Assembly: GCA_029962745.1 (NCBI GenBank)
Contig: CM057151.1
Span: 3,229,431-3,293,430 of the forward strand
From: Echinometra lucunter
Lineage: Eukaryota > Echinodermata > Echinoidea > Camarodonta > Echinometridae
Direction: 5' to 3'
DNA length: 64,000 nt
A program made the position numbers and the translations under genes. Positions 1 to 10,372 of the stretch are shown piece after piece. The stretch's first letter is position 1, and every line of letters begins with the position of its first letter. The notes under the pieces were generated by a model. That model was not told where the DNA came from, did not search any database, and worked only from the letters and a program-made list of their open reading frames with translations.

Positions 1-169
1 ACTCGGTTTACAGATGATACCAACGTCCTCTTGTTGACCGGATCGTCGACTCCACTTGGGTTTTACGTGGAGTTTCCTGTAAATGAATCGGTTTCGATTC
101 GGTTCCAATCCGATTACAGTGTCGCCTACCAAGGTTTTTGGATCCGTGTCAGTTCCAAGGTGGAAAGAG
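1..169 (+). CDS. CUB-A receptor, exon with C-terminal half of a CUB-like domain (partial at window edge)
   Basis: This is the 3' part of an exon whose start lies outside the window. It reads in the frame beginning at base 1 and ends in phase 1 before the donor GTGAGA at 170. The peptide ends with the typical last strands of a CUB domain: a hydrophobic strand, then 'SIRFQSDYSVAYQGFWIRV', matching the family pattern of F-x-S-D followed by a G-F beta strand. It closely resembles the end of the fourth CUB-like domain of the neighbouring gene (15056-15421), which has 'FISDQSVCFQGFWIV'. CUB domains are extracellular beta-sandwich modules for protein binding. No cysteine is visible in this half, although CUB domains normally have a disulfide here. 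The following exons supply a linker, a transmembrane segment and a long cytoplasmic tail, so this is the membrane-proximal domain of a type I receptor. Upstream domains and the signal peptide are not in view. Confidence 0.8.
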
Positions 170-984
170 GTGAGATTCTTTTAAATCTGTCCTTAAGTCA
201 CACTTATTCTAAGTTGCAGTTAATATTAGATGTATTCTTAAATACTAAAACAAAAGAAATAAAATAGAAACAAAGAAAACAAAATAAACAAACTAAAACC
301 AAACAAGGCATTACAAAATGAATGAATAAAAGAAGTAAAAGTGTGTATGTGTGTGTGTGTTTGAGGGCGGGGAGGGGGGGGGGGGGGCGGGTGGGATTCT
401 CACAATATGCCTTTTCAGAGACTTGATCATAAAAATTGCATGATAAGCCAGAATTGTAAGAAGAAAAAAAGTTCAGATTTCTTTTTTCCTTTTCTGATGC
501 CTTTAGTATAAGATCCCCGCCCGCTCATAGGTAAAGGGCAAGGGTTTTAAGAATTCACGACAACTTCGTTACTCGGATAAGTACCAAAAGTATAACAGAT
601 TCGGTTTGCCACTCCTAGCATCTCACTCCTTCCCCCGACCCCGACTAGCGATGGCTCTGGTTCATTTCGGAAGCTTTTGATACCCAGAAAGGAAGGACGT
701 TCGGTTCAGCTGAGGAAAGCATTGTGTTATTGACCCCTTTTGTTATATCCATTTGGAATGCAGGTGTTCCCGAGATAAAATGATATTGAAATACACGTTT
801 TATTCATAATAATAATATTATGCTATCCTATAGATCTACATTTAATACAGATGATATTGAATATCAATAATAGATTACATTTATATCGCGCATTACGTGA
901 ATATTTCAGTGCGCTTTACAGTGTTATTATTGTTACCCCTGATCACTGGATTTCTAGCGGGCACACAAGTGTGCACCATCTCCA

Positions 985-1218
985 CTGCTTATAAGGTAGC
1001 ACTCCTACCATTTTGCACCTTTCACATGCCTACGTGCAGGGCAATGTTAAAGGCAACCACACTGGCTTTCGGCAATCCTCATTTGCTCCTGGGTGCTCCT
1101 GGATGAAGAGTGGCAAATGTTGGTTCATATCTTGCAAAAGGACATTAGCGCCGTGGCAGGGACTCGAACCCTTGACCTCGTGGTTAACAGGTTCGGAGAC
1201 TTATCCACAGGACCACAA
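985..1218 (-). mobile_element. tRNA-derived SINE
   Basis: On the minus strand the head (about 1218 down to 1150) reads as a tRNA-like RNA polymerase III promoter. A box-A-like TGGTCCTGTGGATAAG lies at 1215-1200 and a perfect box B, GGTTCGAGTCC, at 1170-1160. A tRNA-unrelated body continues to about 985. No tRNA body is intact, so it is a SINE rather than a tRNA gene. The outer limits are approximate. Confidence 0.6.
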
Positions 1219-1437
1219 CAGTTTGATTTACAGTGAAAGAAATATAATATTTCAACAATGCATATCCCTTTTGACATTCTATAGACATTTAATGAATAAT
1301 TAAAATAAAAGGATTGTTACTTTTTTCTCAATCATTGTTTTTTTTAAAGCAAATACTTACAATTTATGTCAGTGGTAACGGTGCGATGCAATGTTGGATT
1401 ACTGTTCTTAAAATGGTGAACATGCGCAGTCCATCCT

Positions 1438-1662
1438 TGCATTCTCAAAAACTTACCCAATATTGGGTAAAAAGGGAACATGCATGTTTGCTGGGTGAAA
1501 TTACACTAAATACTGTGTAAATTTTTACCCAATGTTGCGTTAAAATTTACCCGTACAACATGTAGGCTATTTTACCTAATATGGGGCACACAAAAAACAA
1601 CAAATATGCATGCTCCCTTTTTACCCAATATAGGGTAAATTTTCATCTTTTTTAGAGTGTGC
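1438..1662. mobile_element. Short foldback element (MITE) with internal TTACCCAATATTGGGTAA palindromes
   Basis: The ends are inverted: left CATTCTCAAAAACTTACCC, right GGGTAAATTTTCATC followed by TTTTTTAGAGTGTG. The inverted arms continue as GGGTAAAAAGGGAACATGC on the left, matched by GCATGCTCCCTTTTTACCC near 1608-1626. The palindrome TTACCCAATATTGGGTAA or its variants occurs about three times inside. No coding capacity is seen. The CACTCTAAAAA-like ends recur in the element at 9908-10372. Confidence 0.6.
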
Positions 1663-2009
1663 TGTGTCAAAATTGAACTATTTTTTCAATTTGGTTGAAG
1701 TAAGTTAGAATTTATTTATTTTTTGGGCGGGGGGGGGGGGGGGGTCGTTCTCTCTCTCTCTCTCTCTCTCTATTTCTGTCCCTCTCTCTCTTTCAAGATA
1801 AATGATTTATTTTTTTACAATATCAATTATGTAATCAAATTTCTCTTTAGTTTTATATTTTTTGTCAAGAGTTTAACATCAATGTCGTTATTATGAGACT
1901 ACTTTCCGCTCCCTTGAAAAAATTCTTTATCTCGATGATATCATTTACATTGATATGAGTTGAGTAAAGTGCATAAGTGTTTTTCCTCCGTCTCTCTTTT
2001 TACAATTAG

Positions 2010-2093
2010 AAATCAAAGTTACACCGATCACGAATATGGAATCGCCCGATAGTCTCCCCGACCTGGGTGGGTCATCACTTATGGATCAATCAA
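2010..2093 (+). CDS. CUB-A receptor, extracellular linker exon
   Basis: An 84-base exon lies between acceptor TTTTTACAATTAG and donor GTAAGA. The incoming phase is 1 (the upstream G plus AA gives Glu) and the outgoing phase is 1. It encodes about 28 residues rich in Ser, Pro, Asp and Gly (for example 'MESPDSLPDLGGSSLMDQS'), without cysteines or hydrophobic stretches. It sits between the last CUB exon and the transmembrane exon, so it is the juxtamembrane stalk. It is much shorter than the Thr/Pro/Ser-rich stalk exon of the neighbouring gene (16875-17294). The call rests on splice signals, phase agreement and context, not on similarity to a known family. Confidence 0.65.
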
Positions 2094-3238
2094 GTAAGAA
2101 AAAAAAAGACATCTCATACGATTTGTAGCACAATTCTTGAGAGAACCCTAGTTCACATTTACCAATCGCCTGCTAAATTGGTTTGTCTACAGTTAGTACG
2201 TGTGAAATATAGCACTCCATAAAACCTATCTCAAAGGAGAATGAAACCCTGGGAAAATACCCATTTTAATGAAAAGAGAAGATAGAGAGAAGCGATGTTT
2301 AAAAAGCTCCGTCAAAATTTGATATGAAATGAGAAGGTTATGAAAGTTTGAAAAGTCTTGATTTACTTTCTGTGACTATCCTCAAATTGGCAATATTGCT
2401 TCAAAATGGCAGCTTTATAAGGACAGTTCTCACTATGTTTTGTACACAAAATTTCATGTTTTCTCCATTATCTCTAAAGATACTTTTTGTCTCTTTGTGA
2501 AGTCAGCATATATTGTGTCAAATACATTTTTGTCATGATATGTCTTGAGCTATAAAAGGGAAAAGCTGCACCCTGAGAGAAAATGGAGAACATATGAAAT
2601 TTTGTGTACAAAATATATGGAGAGTTGTCCTTCTAAACCTGCCATTTTGAAGCAACATTGCCAATTTGAGGATCGTCATAAAAAGTAAATTGCGACTTCC
2701 CAAACTTTCATAACTTTCTCGTTTTATAACTGCTTTTGATGGAACCTTTCTAAATTGCTTCTCTCTATCCTCTCTTTTCATTTAAATGGATATTTCCCCA
2801 GGGTTTGACACTCCCTTGATACACAAATATTAAGGATTGTAAAAAGGGGCACACCCTAAAGAAAAGGTCATCAGCTTAAAAATTTTGGTGGGACATAACT
2901 ATTTATTCACTTTTTTCGGGGGGATACACCAAAAATTTCCTGACATGCAAAAAAACCAAAAAAAAAGTATTCTACTTATTTTTTTTTTTTTTTTGGGGGG
3001 GGGGGGCATGCCCCCTTAAAGGTTAAGGTGTGGTGCCCCCCTGTCCCCCTCCCACTTTGATTGACGCCCATCGGTGAGAAGAAAATAATGAAAATATTGG
3101 ATAACACTACTCAAAACGCGTGGAACTGAATGGCTGTTCGATTCCTCTAGGTACACTTAAAATAAAATATTCCAACGTTTGATATTCTACCAAAGCTTAG
3201 ATGTCATAAATAAACTATGTCACCCTTTTCTTTTACAG
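2094..3238 (+). other. CUB-A intron 2
   Basis: The intron lies between GTAAGA at 2094 and CTTTTACAG at 3238. It contains the foldback element 2231-2820 and a T-run/G-run segment (2980-3006) inside a degenerate repeat (about 2870-3075). No exon was recognised in it. Confidence 0.6.
2231..2820. mobile_element. Foldback element, about 590 bases, related to the 8437-9021 family
   Basis: The terminal inverted repeats are TCAAAGGAG and CTCCCTTGA, and the arms pair over hundreds of bases. The segment CTCAAATTGGCAATATTG at about 2391 is mirrored by CATTGCCAATTTGAGGAT at about 2656. The layout and length match the two near-identical elements at 8437-9021 and 28013-28602, but this copy is more diverged. 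It lies inside a CUB-A intron. No protein is encoded. Confidence 0.65.
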
Positions 3239-3332
3239 ATCGCTTCATGGTTCCAATGCTTTCAGCTATCGGTGTTGTAGTTCTCCTCATGCTGGTATCG
3301 GCGATAACTGCATCTTGTTACTGTGTTCGACG
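3239..3332 (+). CDS. CUB-A receptor, transmembrane exon
   Basis: A 94-base exon lies between acceptor TTCTTTTACAG and donor GTAGGT. The incoming phase is 1 and the outgoing phase is 2. After Asn-Arg-Phe it encodes a strongly hydrophobic run of about 23 residues (core 'AIGVVVLLMLVSAITASC') followed by Tyr-Cys-Val-Arg-Arg. This is a classic single membrane span followed by a basic stop-transfer cluster. Juxtamembrane cysteines after the span could be palmitoylated, which is inference. The orientation (CUB domain before, long charged tail after) predicts a type I membrane protein. The exon is too short to be found as a long ORF; it was identified from splice sites, phase and hydrophobicity. Confidence 0.8.
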
Positions 3333-3868
3333 GTAGGTATGGAAGCATTCCACATCGGCCGCTGGAGGCACAATTTGGACTAAAAATAATAAAATGATAA
3401 TTATGATAAAAAACGTAAATTCTAAAAACTTGATATGCAAATCGCTCATACGCTCGCAAAACTATAAAAACCCAAGGGCTTCATCGGGGGGCTTCATCGG
3501 GGGGCTTCCCCTTGACCCGGCCCGCCTGTTAGGGTGTCAGCTCTACCCCCCCCCCCCCAAGTTAAAGAAAGTTCCGCAGCCTCTGTTCCCTACCGAAATC
3601 TGATAACATCCCCCGGTATTGCACAATGTTCAAACTGTTGGAAAATTGTGCACCGGCCATTTCCGTTTGAAAAGATGGGGAGAGAATGGAAAGTTCTCGG
3701 AGGTTGTCTGTTTAAAATTTTGCTTTGTCTTTCTTTCTTTCTTTCTTTCACATATTTATCATCATTTATTCATGGGGAGGGGGGGGGGGGGGGTAGGAGA
3801 CACTTTACCCTTAGCTGTTGCCACTCCGTTACCCATTGACATGTAGCTTTATGTTATTCATATTACAG
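3333..3868 (+). other. CUB-A intron 3
   Basis: The intron lies between GTAGGT at 3333 and CATATTACAG at 3868. It contains repeated TTCATCGGGGGGC units near 3478-3510, a C run (3546-3558), TTTC repeats near 3727-3750 and a G run (3776-3793). No coding segment was recognised. Confidence 0.6.
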
Positions 3869-4814
3869 ATGCAGGACCACACCGATGAAAACGGGTCACG
3901 ATGTGCTCACTCATCTGTACACCACTCCAGACACCGGTGCCTTACACACCCCTGCCCACTCCCATCCTCAGTCCCCAGACTCTCCCTCTCCATCCGTCAA
4001 TATCCCCATGGTGCAGGTCTCTTGCAGCGACCGAGTCAACAACCCACAAATTCCGGAATCTGCCTACCACGAATGCGACAACGGGGACAACGACGACAAC
4101 GACGACGACTACGTCGCGGTCGGACAAGCCACCAGCGTCGACCAGCATGTTTACTCGGTCGCCGTCGGAAACCGGACGGAACACGACACCGCCGCGTACA
4201 GCCGAGTGGATCACGACTACGCTACGTCGATCACTGGCCAGGGCAACGACTACGTCAATTATCAGGAGGCTGATATGGCAACCGCCGACGTTGATTTGAA
4301 AGTTTTGGCCAATAAACCGGTTTACATGACAAAAATTGAGAACAGTCGGAAAGCACAGGCCCCGAACGCCTACCACAGGTACCTGCCAATGAATGCGGCT
4401 AGGAAACCGACAGAGAAAGATACAAGAGTGCTACCAGTCGCTACCACAACAGAAAACTATTTAGATGCGACGGCACATGGGTATGTCAACTTGACTAATA
4501 TAACGCCTTATGATGGAACGACTGGAGTTCATGGCGCGAAAAATAACTGTGATGGGTCCACGACGAATGACACATACTATGAAGCCATGTCCCCCGAAAG
4601 AAACGATAACGTGAACGAAACCGCATATGAACTCGAGAATGAGAGCGTTGATCGAACTGTTGTTGATACGTACATCATTGGCAATCAGAGAAAAAATCCG
4701 CGAAATTGTGTTGTAAAACCAAAAGTCGCACCCAAGAGAAAGAAAAATAAGGGCACTGCGGTTCAAAAGAACTCATACACGAACGCTACTTACGACAAAT
4801 ATTCGATATCTTAA
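3869..4814 (+). CDS. CUB-A receptor, last exon: tyrosine-rich cytoplasmic tail
   Basis: The exon starts after CATATTACAG in phase 2 (CG plus A gives Arg) and stays open to the TAA at 4812-4814. It encodes about 315 residues with no hydrophobic segment, rich in Asp, Asn, Thr and Ser, and a basic stretch near the C terminus ('KPKVAPKRKKNK'). Counting from the first Met (3885) there are 21 tyrosines. Many sit in SH2-ligand-like contexts: YLPM and YEAM (YxxM, the PI3K p85 consensus), YVNY and YVNL (YxN, the Grb2 consensus), plus DYVAV, VYMTK, NYLDA, AYELE and TYIIG. The chain ends in TYDKYSIS. No kinase or other folded domain is seen, so the tail probably acts as a phosphotyrosine docking platform for cytoplasmic kinases and adaptors. 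This role is inferred from motifs only. Confidence 0.8.
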
Positions 4815-5430
4815 AACAAAAAAGAAAATTGCACGTACCTGCAACTGATATCTACTATACTATATGCATATTGTATGCTATACATCTATTTCATTTCAAA
4901 TTATGTTCACTTTTAAATTCTAAAACGTGAAATATTGTCTTCTTAGATTCCATCCGTTGCACAGAGTTTCTATTTCTCAAACATTGGCTCATGTGATAAT
5001 AATTGCAAGTAATCTGTTTCCTGTATATAACACGATAAAAAATACTTTCGAAAAATCATCTTAAGACAACTTCAATAGCCCTGTCTATCATCTGTAGAAA
5101 TGTGCGGACTTTACAATGGATTATTATGTATTATTATGTAATCCGAACATGATTTGTATAGGCAGTACAATAGACGACTGAAATTGCAAGCGAGTTGATT
5201 TTTTGAAAGTAATTTTTATCGTGTTGTATACTCTTTGAAATGAAGTCTAACTTCTGGTTCCAAGACAAACGTGAAATAATAATTGCGATTGATTTTTTTT
5301 TTATGAAATGTATTAATCTTTATAGGTTTAACAATGTCTAAATTTTCGTGCACCTCTCGCAGTTATTCATGTTTGCTGATTAAACTTGTATCTTGCGTGT
5401 GCAGTAATAAAACCAACGTATTTCTTTTTA
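4815..5430 (+). other. Probable CUB-A 3' untranslated region
   Basis: AT-rich sequence without coding potential follows the stop codon. The first canonical AATAAA is at 5406-5411 and is the best polyadenylation-signal candidate. The true 3' end is not provable from sequence. Confidence 0.5.
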
Positions 5431-5495
5431 TTATGGTTGAGAAAATTTTCACTCTTTCGTCATTCGCTTTTTTTATATTTACAGATGTTGTTACA

Positions 5496-5590
5496 GATTA
5501 TTATTATTATCATTATTATTATTATCATCATTTTCATTATTGATATCATTATTATTATTATTATTATCATTATTATTATTATTGCTATTA

Positions 5591-5651
<61 letters not shown>

Positions 5652-5676
5652 CATTATTATTATCATCATCATCTTC

Positions 5677-5710
<34 letters not shown>

Positions 5711-5712
5711 AC
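5496..5712. repeat. (TTA/TCA)n trinucleotide tract, about 215 bases
   Basis: ATT/TTA repeats interrupted by TCA pass into a pure ATC run at the 3' side (about 5668-5709). Translated frames give only runs of Ile, Leu, Ser or Met, so apparent ORFs here are artefacts. Confidence 0.9.
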
Positions 5713-5922
5713 AATAACATTATTATTACCAACGCGTCTTTACTAATGAGGATAAAAGTTGGCGGGAGTATTATGAGTGAAATTTTGAAAATATGAGGAA
5801 AACTGATTTTCTGTCGGGTGTATGTAAATTTCCCAGCTGGAATTATAATGTTCTGCTTAACAGAACTGCAGTGTGCGTCCTAGTTAAAGGGATAGAGAGA
5901 GAGAGAGGAAGAGAGAGAGAGA

Positions 5923-5959
<37 letters not shown>

Positions 5960-6780
5960 GTGGGAAGGGAGAGGGTCGAGGAGTGGGAATAGAGAGAGAG
6001 AGATAAAGAGTGAAGAGAAAGGGAAGAAAGAAAGAGAGAGAGAGAAGAAAAAGAAACGGGAGAGAGGATGGAAGAGAGAGAGAGGGGAAGGAATAGGGAA
6101 AGGGAAAGATAGTAAAGAGAAACGGGGATGTTGTTGGCTGATGTGTTGGTTGTTTTTTTTTTTTTGTGGCGCTTTTCAATGGGTGAGTTGGATGATTTTC
6201 GCCTGGCAACGTGAGAGGGCGTTGTTTTCCTCTCATCGTCGTAGACTAATTTGCTTTGTTGGATCGACGGTGGTCTTTGGTGGCGTTGTGCATTTGAGGA
6301 TTAAATTTGTTAGTAAAGTTTTAGCTGTTACATTTCTGTATTGTTATTGTGCATGTTATTATAAAGAATCATGTTGGAAAGGGTGGAAAGACGAATATTA
6401 GTTGCTTTCAGTTTGTTGTGTTTAAAGATTAAATTTGAGGCCTCCCATCGCCATTGAAATCGGAAGGTATAAATTGCAAGTAATAACAAATATGTAGTAT
6501 GTTATGTATGCTAAACTCAGCATCGGTTGCAGTCTCAGATCCACCTGTCACCAAAACTTTTCTTTAAACCTGTATGTAAAAACCTGGAAATTATCATAAT
6601 GTAATTGCTTATAATGTTATGAAACATATAAGAAAACATAACTATAATGCTGATAAAACAACAAACTGAAGTGCTCTTTTGAGCATCACAGTTCGCTGCG
6701 CCTTCCACTTCCTTTTATAAAAGTCAAAGAATTTCCTATATATTTCTCCTTTCCTAGTAGTTCGCATAGATTAGGGTTTT
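5713..6780. other. Intergenic, mostly GA-rich low-complexity DNA
   Basis: From 5890 to about 6115 there is an almost pure GA/GGA tract. The rest (6130-6780) is AT-rich unique-looking sequence in which no gene was recognised. Confidence 0.6.
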
Positions 6781-6960
6781 TTTTTGGTCTTGATTTCTCT
6801 GTGCATTCTATTTCTTTGTCTTGCATATTTTGGGCATGCTAATAAAAAGTGTTCAATTGTTTCCATTACATGGCATTCTTCACATAGTTGGTGTATACAG
6901 AATGGCAAGGAATCGACTAGCGAGCAATCCACATTGAGCTCATTATTTTTGTGCACCTTT
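6777..6960 (-). mobile_element. LINE reverse-transcriptase C-terminal remnant
   Basis: The minus strand encodes a short stretch with the C-x2-C-x(n)-H-x(4)-C pattern 'CEECHVMETIEHFLLACPKY' followed by R-x-R. This is the cysteine/histidine motif typical of the extreme C terminus of many LINE polyproteins. Nothing upstream of it is preserved, so it is a 5'-truncated fragment. Confidence 0.55.
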
Positions 6961-7725
6961 CCCGACTTTTTCTCAAAAGATGGAATTTAAATTTTAAAAA
7001 AATCAATGCATGACTCTACGAAATCACCTCGACAAATAAAACTAAAGCCAATATATTCAGTATGAAAAGATTTCACACTGATACCACTTATGACTTTTGG
7101 CTATAATAATATGTCCCTCAAACTTGTCAAATATCTTGCTTTACACATCTGAATATGGAATTAATCAAGAAGAGTTTGAAACCTTGAAATACTGAGAAAG
7201 AAAACGATTAGCTACAGCTCGAAATGTCGTCCACAGAAAGAGATGTCAAAATTGGGCATTTGTATTGATATTACGTAACATGATTTAAGTCGGTGGACAT
7301 AGCGATATGCTAGGTGAACATAAACAATCAGTACGAACCGTATACACATGTCACAAATATTGCGCTACTGCCCGCGTGCCCCAGTCGGACTACCAAAGTC
7401 ATACCATACCGACAACACACCGATACAAAATTTGCATTACTCCGTATTTTGATTGAAGAAACAGCTTTTGTATTGATATGCCTACGCTCTAAATTTCTTT
7501 GATTAGAAATGAATCTAAGTCGATTGTAACCAGGCATAACTCAAAAATTAGATTAAGAAATTATAAGCAATCAGACTGATTTCTAAATCTATTACATTAA
7601 GATTTTTAATCAAATTTTATGGAGTTGTCCCTGATTTAAGTTGAAGAAATGAAATGTGTAGCTCAATAATTCATTCAATTAAGATTTAAAGACCCAATAA
7701 ATGCCTTGCTTGAGAACATAGGCCC
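6961..7725. other. Intergenic, no feature recognised
   Basis: AT-rich sequence between the LINE remnant and the SINE at 7731. No conserved coding frame, hairpin or tandem repeat was seen on either strand. Confidence 0.5.
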
Positions 7726-7730
7726 TAAAT

Positions 7731-7803
7731 GCCGTTCCGGGGATAGAACCCATTATCTTCGCATTTCCAGTCAAATGTTTGAACCACTCGACTACGACAC
7801 CGC
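7731..7803 (-). mobile_element. tRNA-Ser-like pseudogene or SINE head
   Basis: On the minus strand it reads like a class II tRNA: box A GTAGTCGAGTGGTTCAAAC, a GACTGGAAATGCG anticodon-arm-like segment, then box B GGGTTCTATCCCC. The acceptor stem does not pair and there is no clear 3' end, so it is a decayed tRNA-Ser-like copy or the head of a SINE rather than a working tRNA. Confidence 0.45.
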
Positions 7804-8436
7804 ATGTACGAACCGATTGATCGCGATCGGTGTGGATTCGGTATTTGACGATGTGACTGGGGTCGACAATGTAATCTCGTCGGTCGTAACAAAGTCTATT
7901 TCCTGATAAGAAAAACGCAATTCGAAGAGATGTGTTTCTTTTGATGCTGTTCGTTAAACATCTTTGGTGTACCCGTATTTATGATGGTCAAACCAAACAC
8001 CGCTGAGCTGTAAAAGTAGCACCATGCAGTCAAATATCACTGGAATTTCTCCTGTGCGGCATAAGAAGTTGGAATGCCATCCACTAAATGCTCGTCTTCA
8101 TGTGATCTTTCATGCAGGTTGTCTTAACCAGGAGTAACTCACCTAGCTAGACGTGGTAAGCCTAACAAAATGGATAAAAACTTTTGCACTTCACAATTAC
8201 GCCCTTATGTAGGAAAAATATGAGGTTTTCCAGGCCCGGGTGTTTTTGGAATAGCCCCGTAAACTGGTAAACATCAACAGAAGTAATCATTTTGTTTTCC
8301 CAGAATACCATTGCGGTGCTACAAAGCGATGATAAACAGATGATTCAACGAAAGTGAACGACAAGACAGTGCATGCCTTACTTCAAATTTCACATTATGG
8401 TCTTATTTTACCACAATATGTACTCGTCTGATTTCA

Positions 8437-9021
8437 TTAAAGGAGAATGCAACCCAGACATTAGTGTGCTTCCAGTGAATGAAGAAGAACAAGTAGAGAA
8501 ATCGGTGAAAGCTTGAGGAAAATCCGACAATCTGTTCAAGAGTGATGAACTTTGAAAGTTTGAGTAAATCCTTATTATTGGGATCCTTAAATTGGCAATA
8601 TTGCCAGTATCTGTGATGTCATCATGGACAACTCTCCATTCATTTTGTACACAGAATTTAACATTTTCTTCATTTTCAAGAAAAATGAAAAATTATTTTG
8701 ATTTGTTTGCTTGAGTATGGCATGGCTACACCAATTCCGCAAGCATTCTGGGAAGAATTATGTTGATTCCTGACTTGAAATTTCATACAAATTTTATGAA
8801 ATATTATGTACAACATGAATTGGGAGTTGTCCAGAGTGACATCACAGATGCTGGCAAAGTTGCCAACTCAAGGATCCCCATAATAGGGATTTACTGAAAC
8901 TTTGAAAATTTATAACTCTTCAACAGATTGTCCTATTTTGCTCAAACTTTCACTGTTTACTCTCCTTGGTCATCTTTATTCACTAAGGGCACACTGATGC
9001 CTGGGTTGCATTCTCCTTTAA
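8437..9021. mobile_element. Foldback MITE, copy 1, with TTAA ends
   Basis: The element starts TTAAAGGAGAATGCAACCC and ends GGGTTGCATTCTCCTTTAA. The inverted arms extend inward far beyond the ends (for example GGATCCTTAAATTGGC near 8580 pairs with GCCAACTCAAGGATCC near 8860). A second copy of nearly identical sequence and equal length is at 28013-28602 in the same orientation. TTAA at both ends would fit a piggyBac-type target duplication, although the next bases are AGGAG rather than the usual CCC. No protein is encoded. Confidence 0.75.
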
Positions 9022-9907
9022 CACTTTATAACTATACTTTATGTTATATGTTTGTCTATCTTTGAAAAATGAAATTCATTGTTATGTCATTGTTATTGTT
9101 TATATTTCATGTAAAGATTGGGAGATCATATCAAATAAACTAAACTGAAACTTTAGTATCCTAAAGCATTTGCTATGCTTTTGTTTCCTAGATACGGCCT
9201 AGCATTTTAAGAGGGAAATGTAAGAGTAAAATGACCTCATCCCATTCATTGGTGAAGTCTGGACTCTTTCACTCAGAGTTTATTCATATTCCACAAATTA
9301 TTCAAGTACATATGAAAATATCTGCATTTATCTGAGAAAAAAATTAAAGTATGATACATAATACAGATTTTGATCAATATCGACGAGGTGTAATGGAAGA
9401 CAGTGGAGAGGTTTACTGAGAAACCTATCTTGTAAGATGAGACCCCACGACGATTTAAAAGAAACTATAACACGTTATAAATATTGATATGATTAAACCA
9501 AATTAACGTACAAAAATCATAGAAACAAAGAGAACGCAAAAACAACAGAACACTTACATGACTTCAATGTACCGTATGCACACTGTATACCCAAATATAT
9601 GTACACACTGTCAGATAAAGTTACTGCATCATCCAAAATGGAGTACAAGTTCTCTGGCCTTGGGTGGGGGCATTTCTCTGGGGACCTTTATGCCTTTTGG
9701 GGTTCATTTTTTTTGGGTGGGGTATACAAAAATGTAGGGGTTCATTCCTGTTCCATTTTTCTTTGGGGGGTGGGGATGGGGAGGTGATGCACAATGTGTA
9801 TTAGGATTGCCAGCTTGCATTGTACCACCCAGAGGTTAAGAGGGTAAAGGTCCCCATCCCCACGCATTCTGGCCATTGCCTCTTCATATTTTTACGTTCG
9901 GCTCTTG
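9022..9907. other. Intergenic, no gene recognised
   Basis: AT-rich DNA, with a T/G-rich repeat-like stretch at 9650-9790 (TTTGGGTGGGG motifs). No coding region or RNA gene was recognised. Confidence 0.5.
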
Positions 9908-10372
9908 ACTCTGAAAACAAAACTAGTCAAATTTGACAGACTAGTACTACTGTAGTCAAAAGTGACACATGTCTAGTCAAAATAACTAGATTCTGGTAAA
10001 ATAATTTGACTATAGTATACCGGATTCATACAGGCACCAACACTAACTTCACTTGATTCTAGCGAAATTGACTAGAATTTGGGTAAAAATTTGGTTGAAT
10101 TTTACTAGAATTCTAGTCATTTTCACTTGAATCTAGTCACATTTGACCAGAAAAGAGTAAATGCCCGTGTTCTAGTCAAATAAGTTACTCGAATTCTGGT
10201 CATTTTTCCTAGAATTATGTCAATATTGACTAGAAAAGGTTCGTTCTTCTTTAAGTTGAATAGAATTCTGGTCATTCTGACTAGAAGCTAGTCACATTTG
10301 ACTGGAAAAGAGTAAGTTCCCGTGTGATCCGGTAATCTAGTCAAATCTGACTAGTTTGTTTTTAGAGGGTAA
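9908..10372. mobile_element. Foldback element with reiterated CTAGTCAAATTTGACTAG motifs
   Basis: The left end CTCTGAAAACAAAACTAGTC is mirrored by the right end GACTAGTTTGTTTTTAGAG. The interior is a chain of CTAGTCA / TGACTAG / GAATTCTGGTCA variants, more than ten copies, mostly in palindromic pairs. No ORF is present. The ends resemble those of the element at 1438-1662, but the interior palindrome is different. Confidence 0.65.

Larger units (their letters stand above)
170..2009 (+). other. CUB-A intron after last CUB exon, filled with repeats
   Basis: The intron runs from GTGAGA to TTACAATTAG. It holds a GT microsatellite (about 345-360), G runs near 371-390 and 1726-1744, a CT microsatellite (1750-1772), a tRNA-derived SINE on the minus strand and a short foldback element, the last two listed separately. 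No additional exon was recognised. Confidence 0.6.

Noticed and set aside
3942..4376. 144-codon minus-strand frame over the CUB-A tail exon
   Set aside because: It is the shadow of the real plus-strand exon and arises from its Asp/Asn-rich codons; no other support.
5386..5796. Long frames of Ile, Leu, Ser or Met on both strands
   Set aside because: They are translations of the (TTA/TCA)n repeat and have no protein character.
7731..7803. A functional tRNA-Ser gene
   Set aside because: Boxes A and B are recognisable, but the acceptor and anticodon arms do not pair properly.
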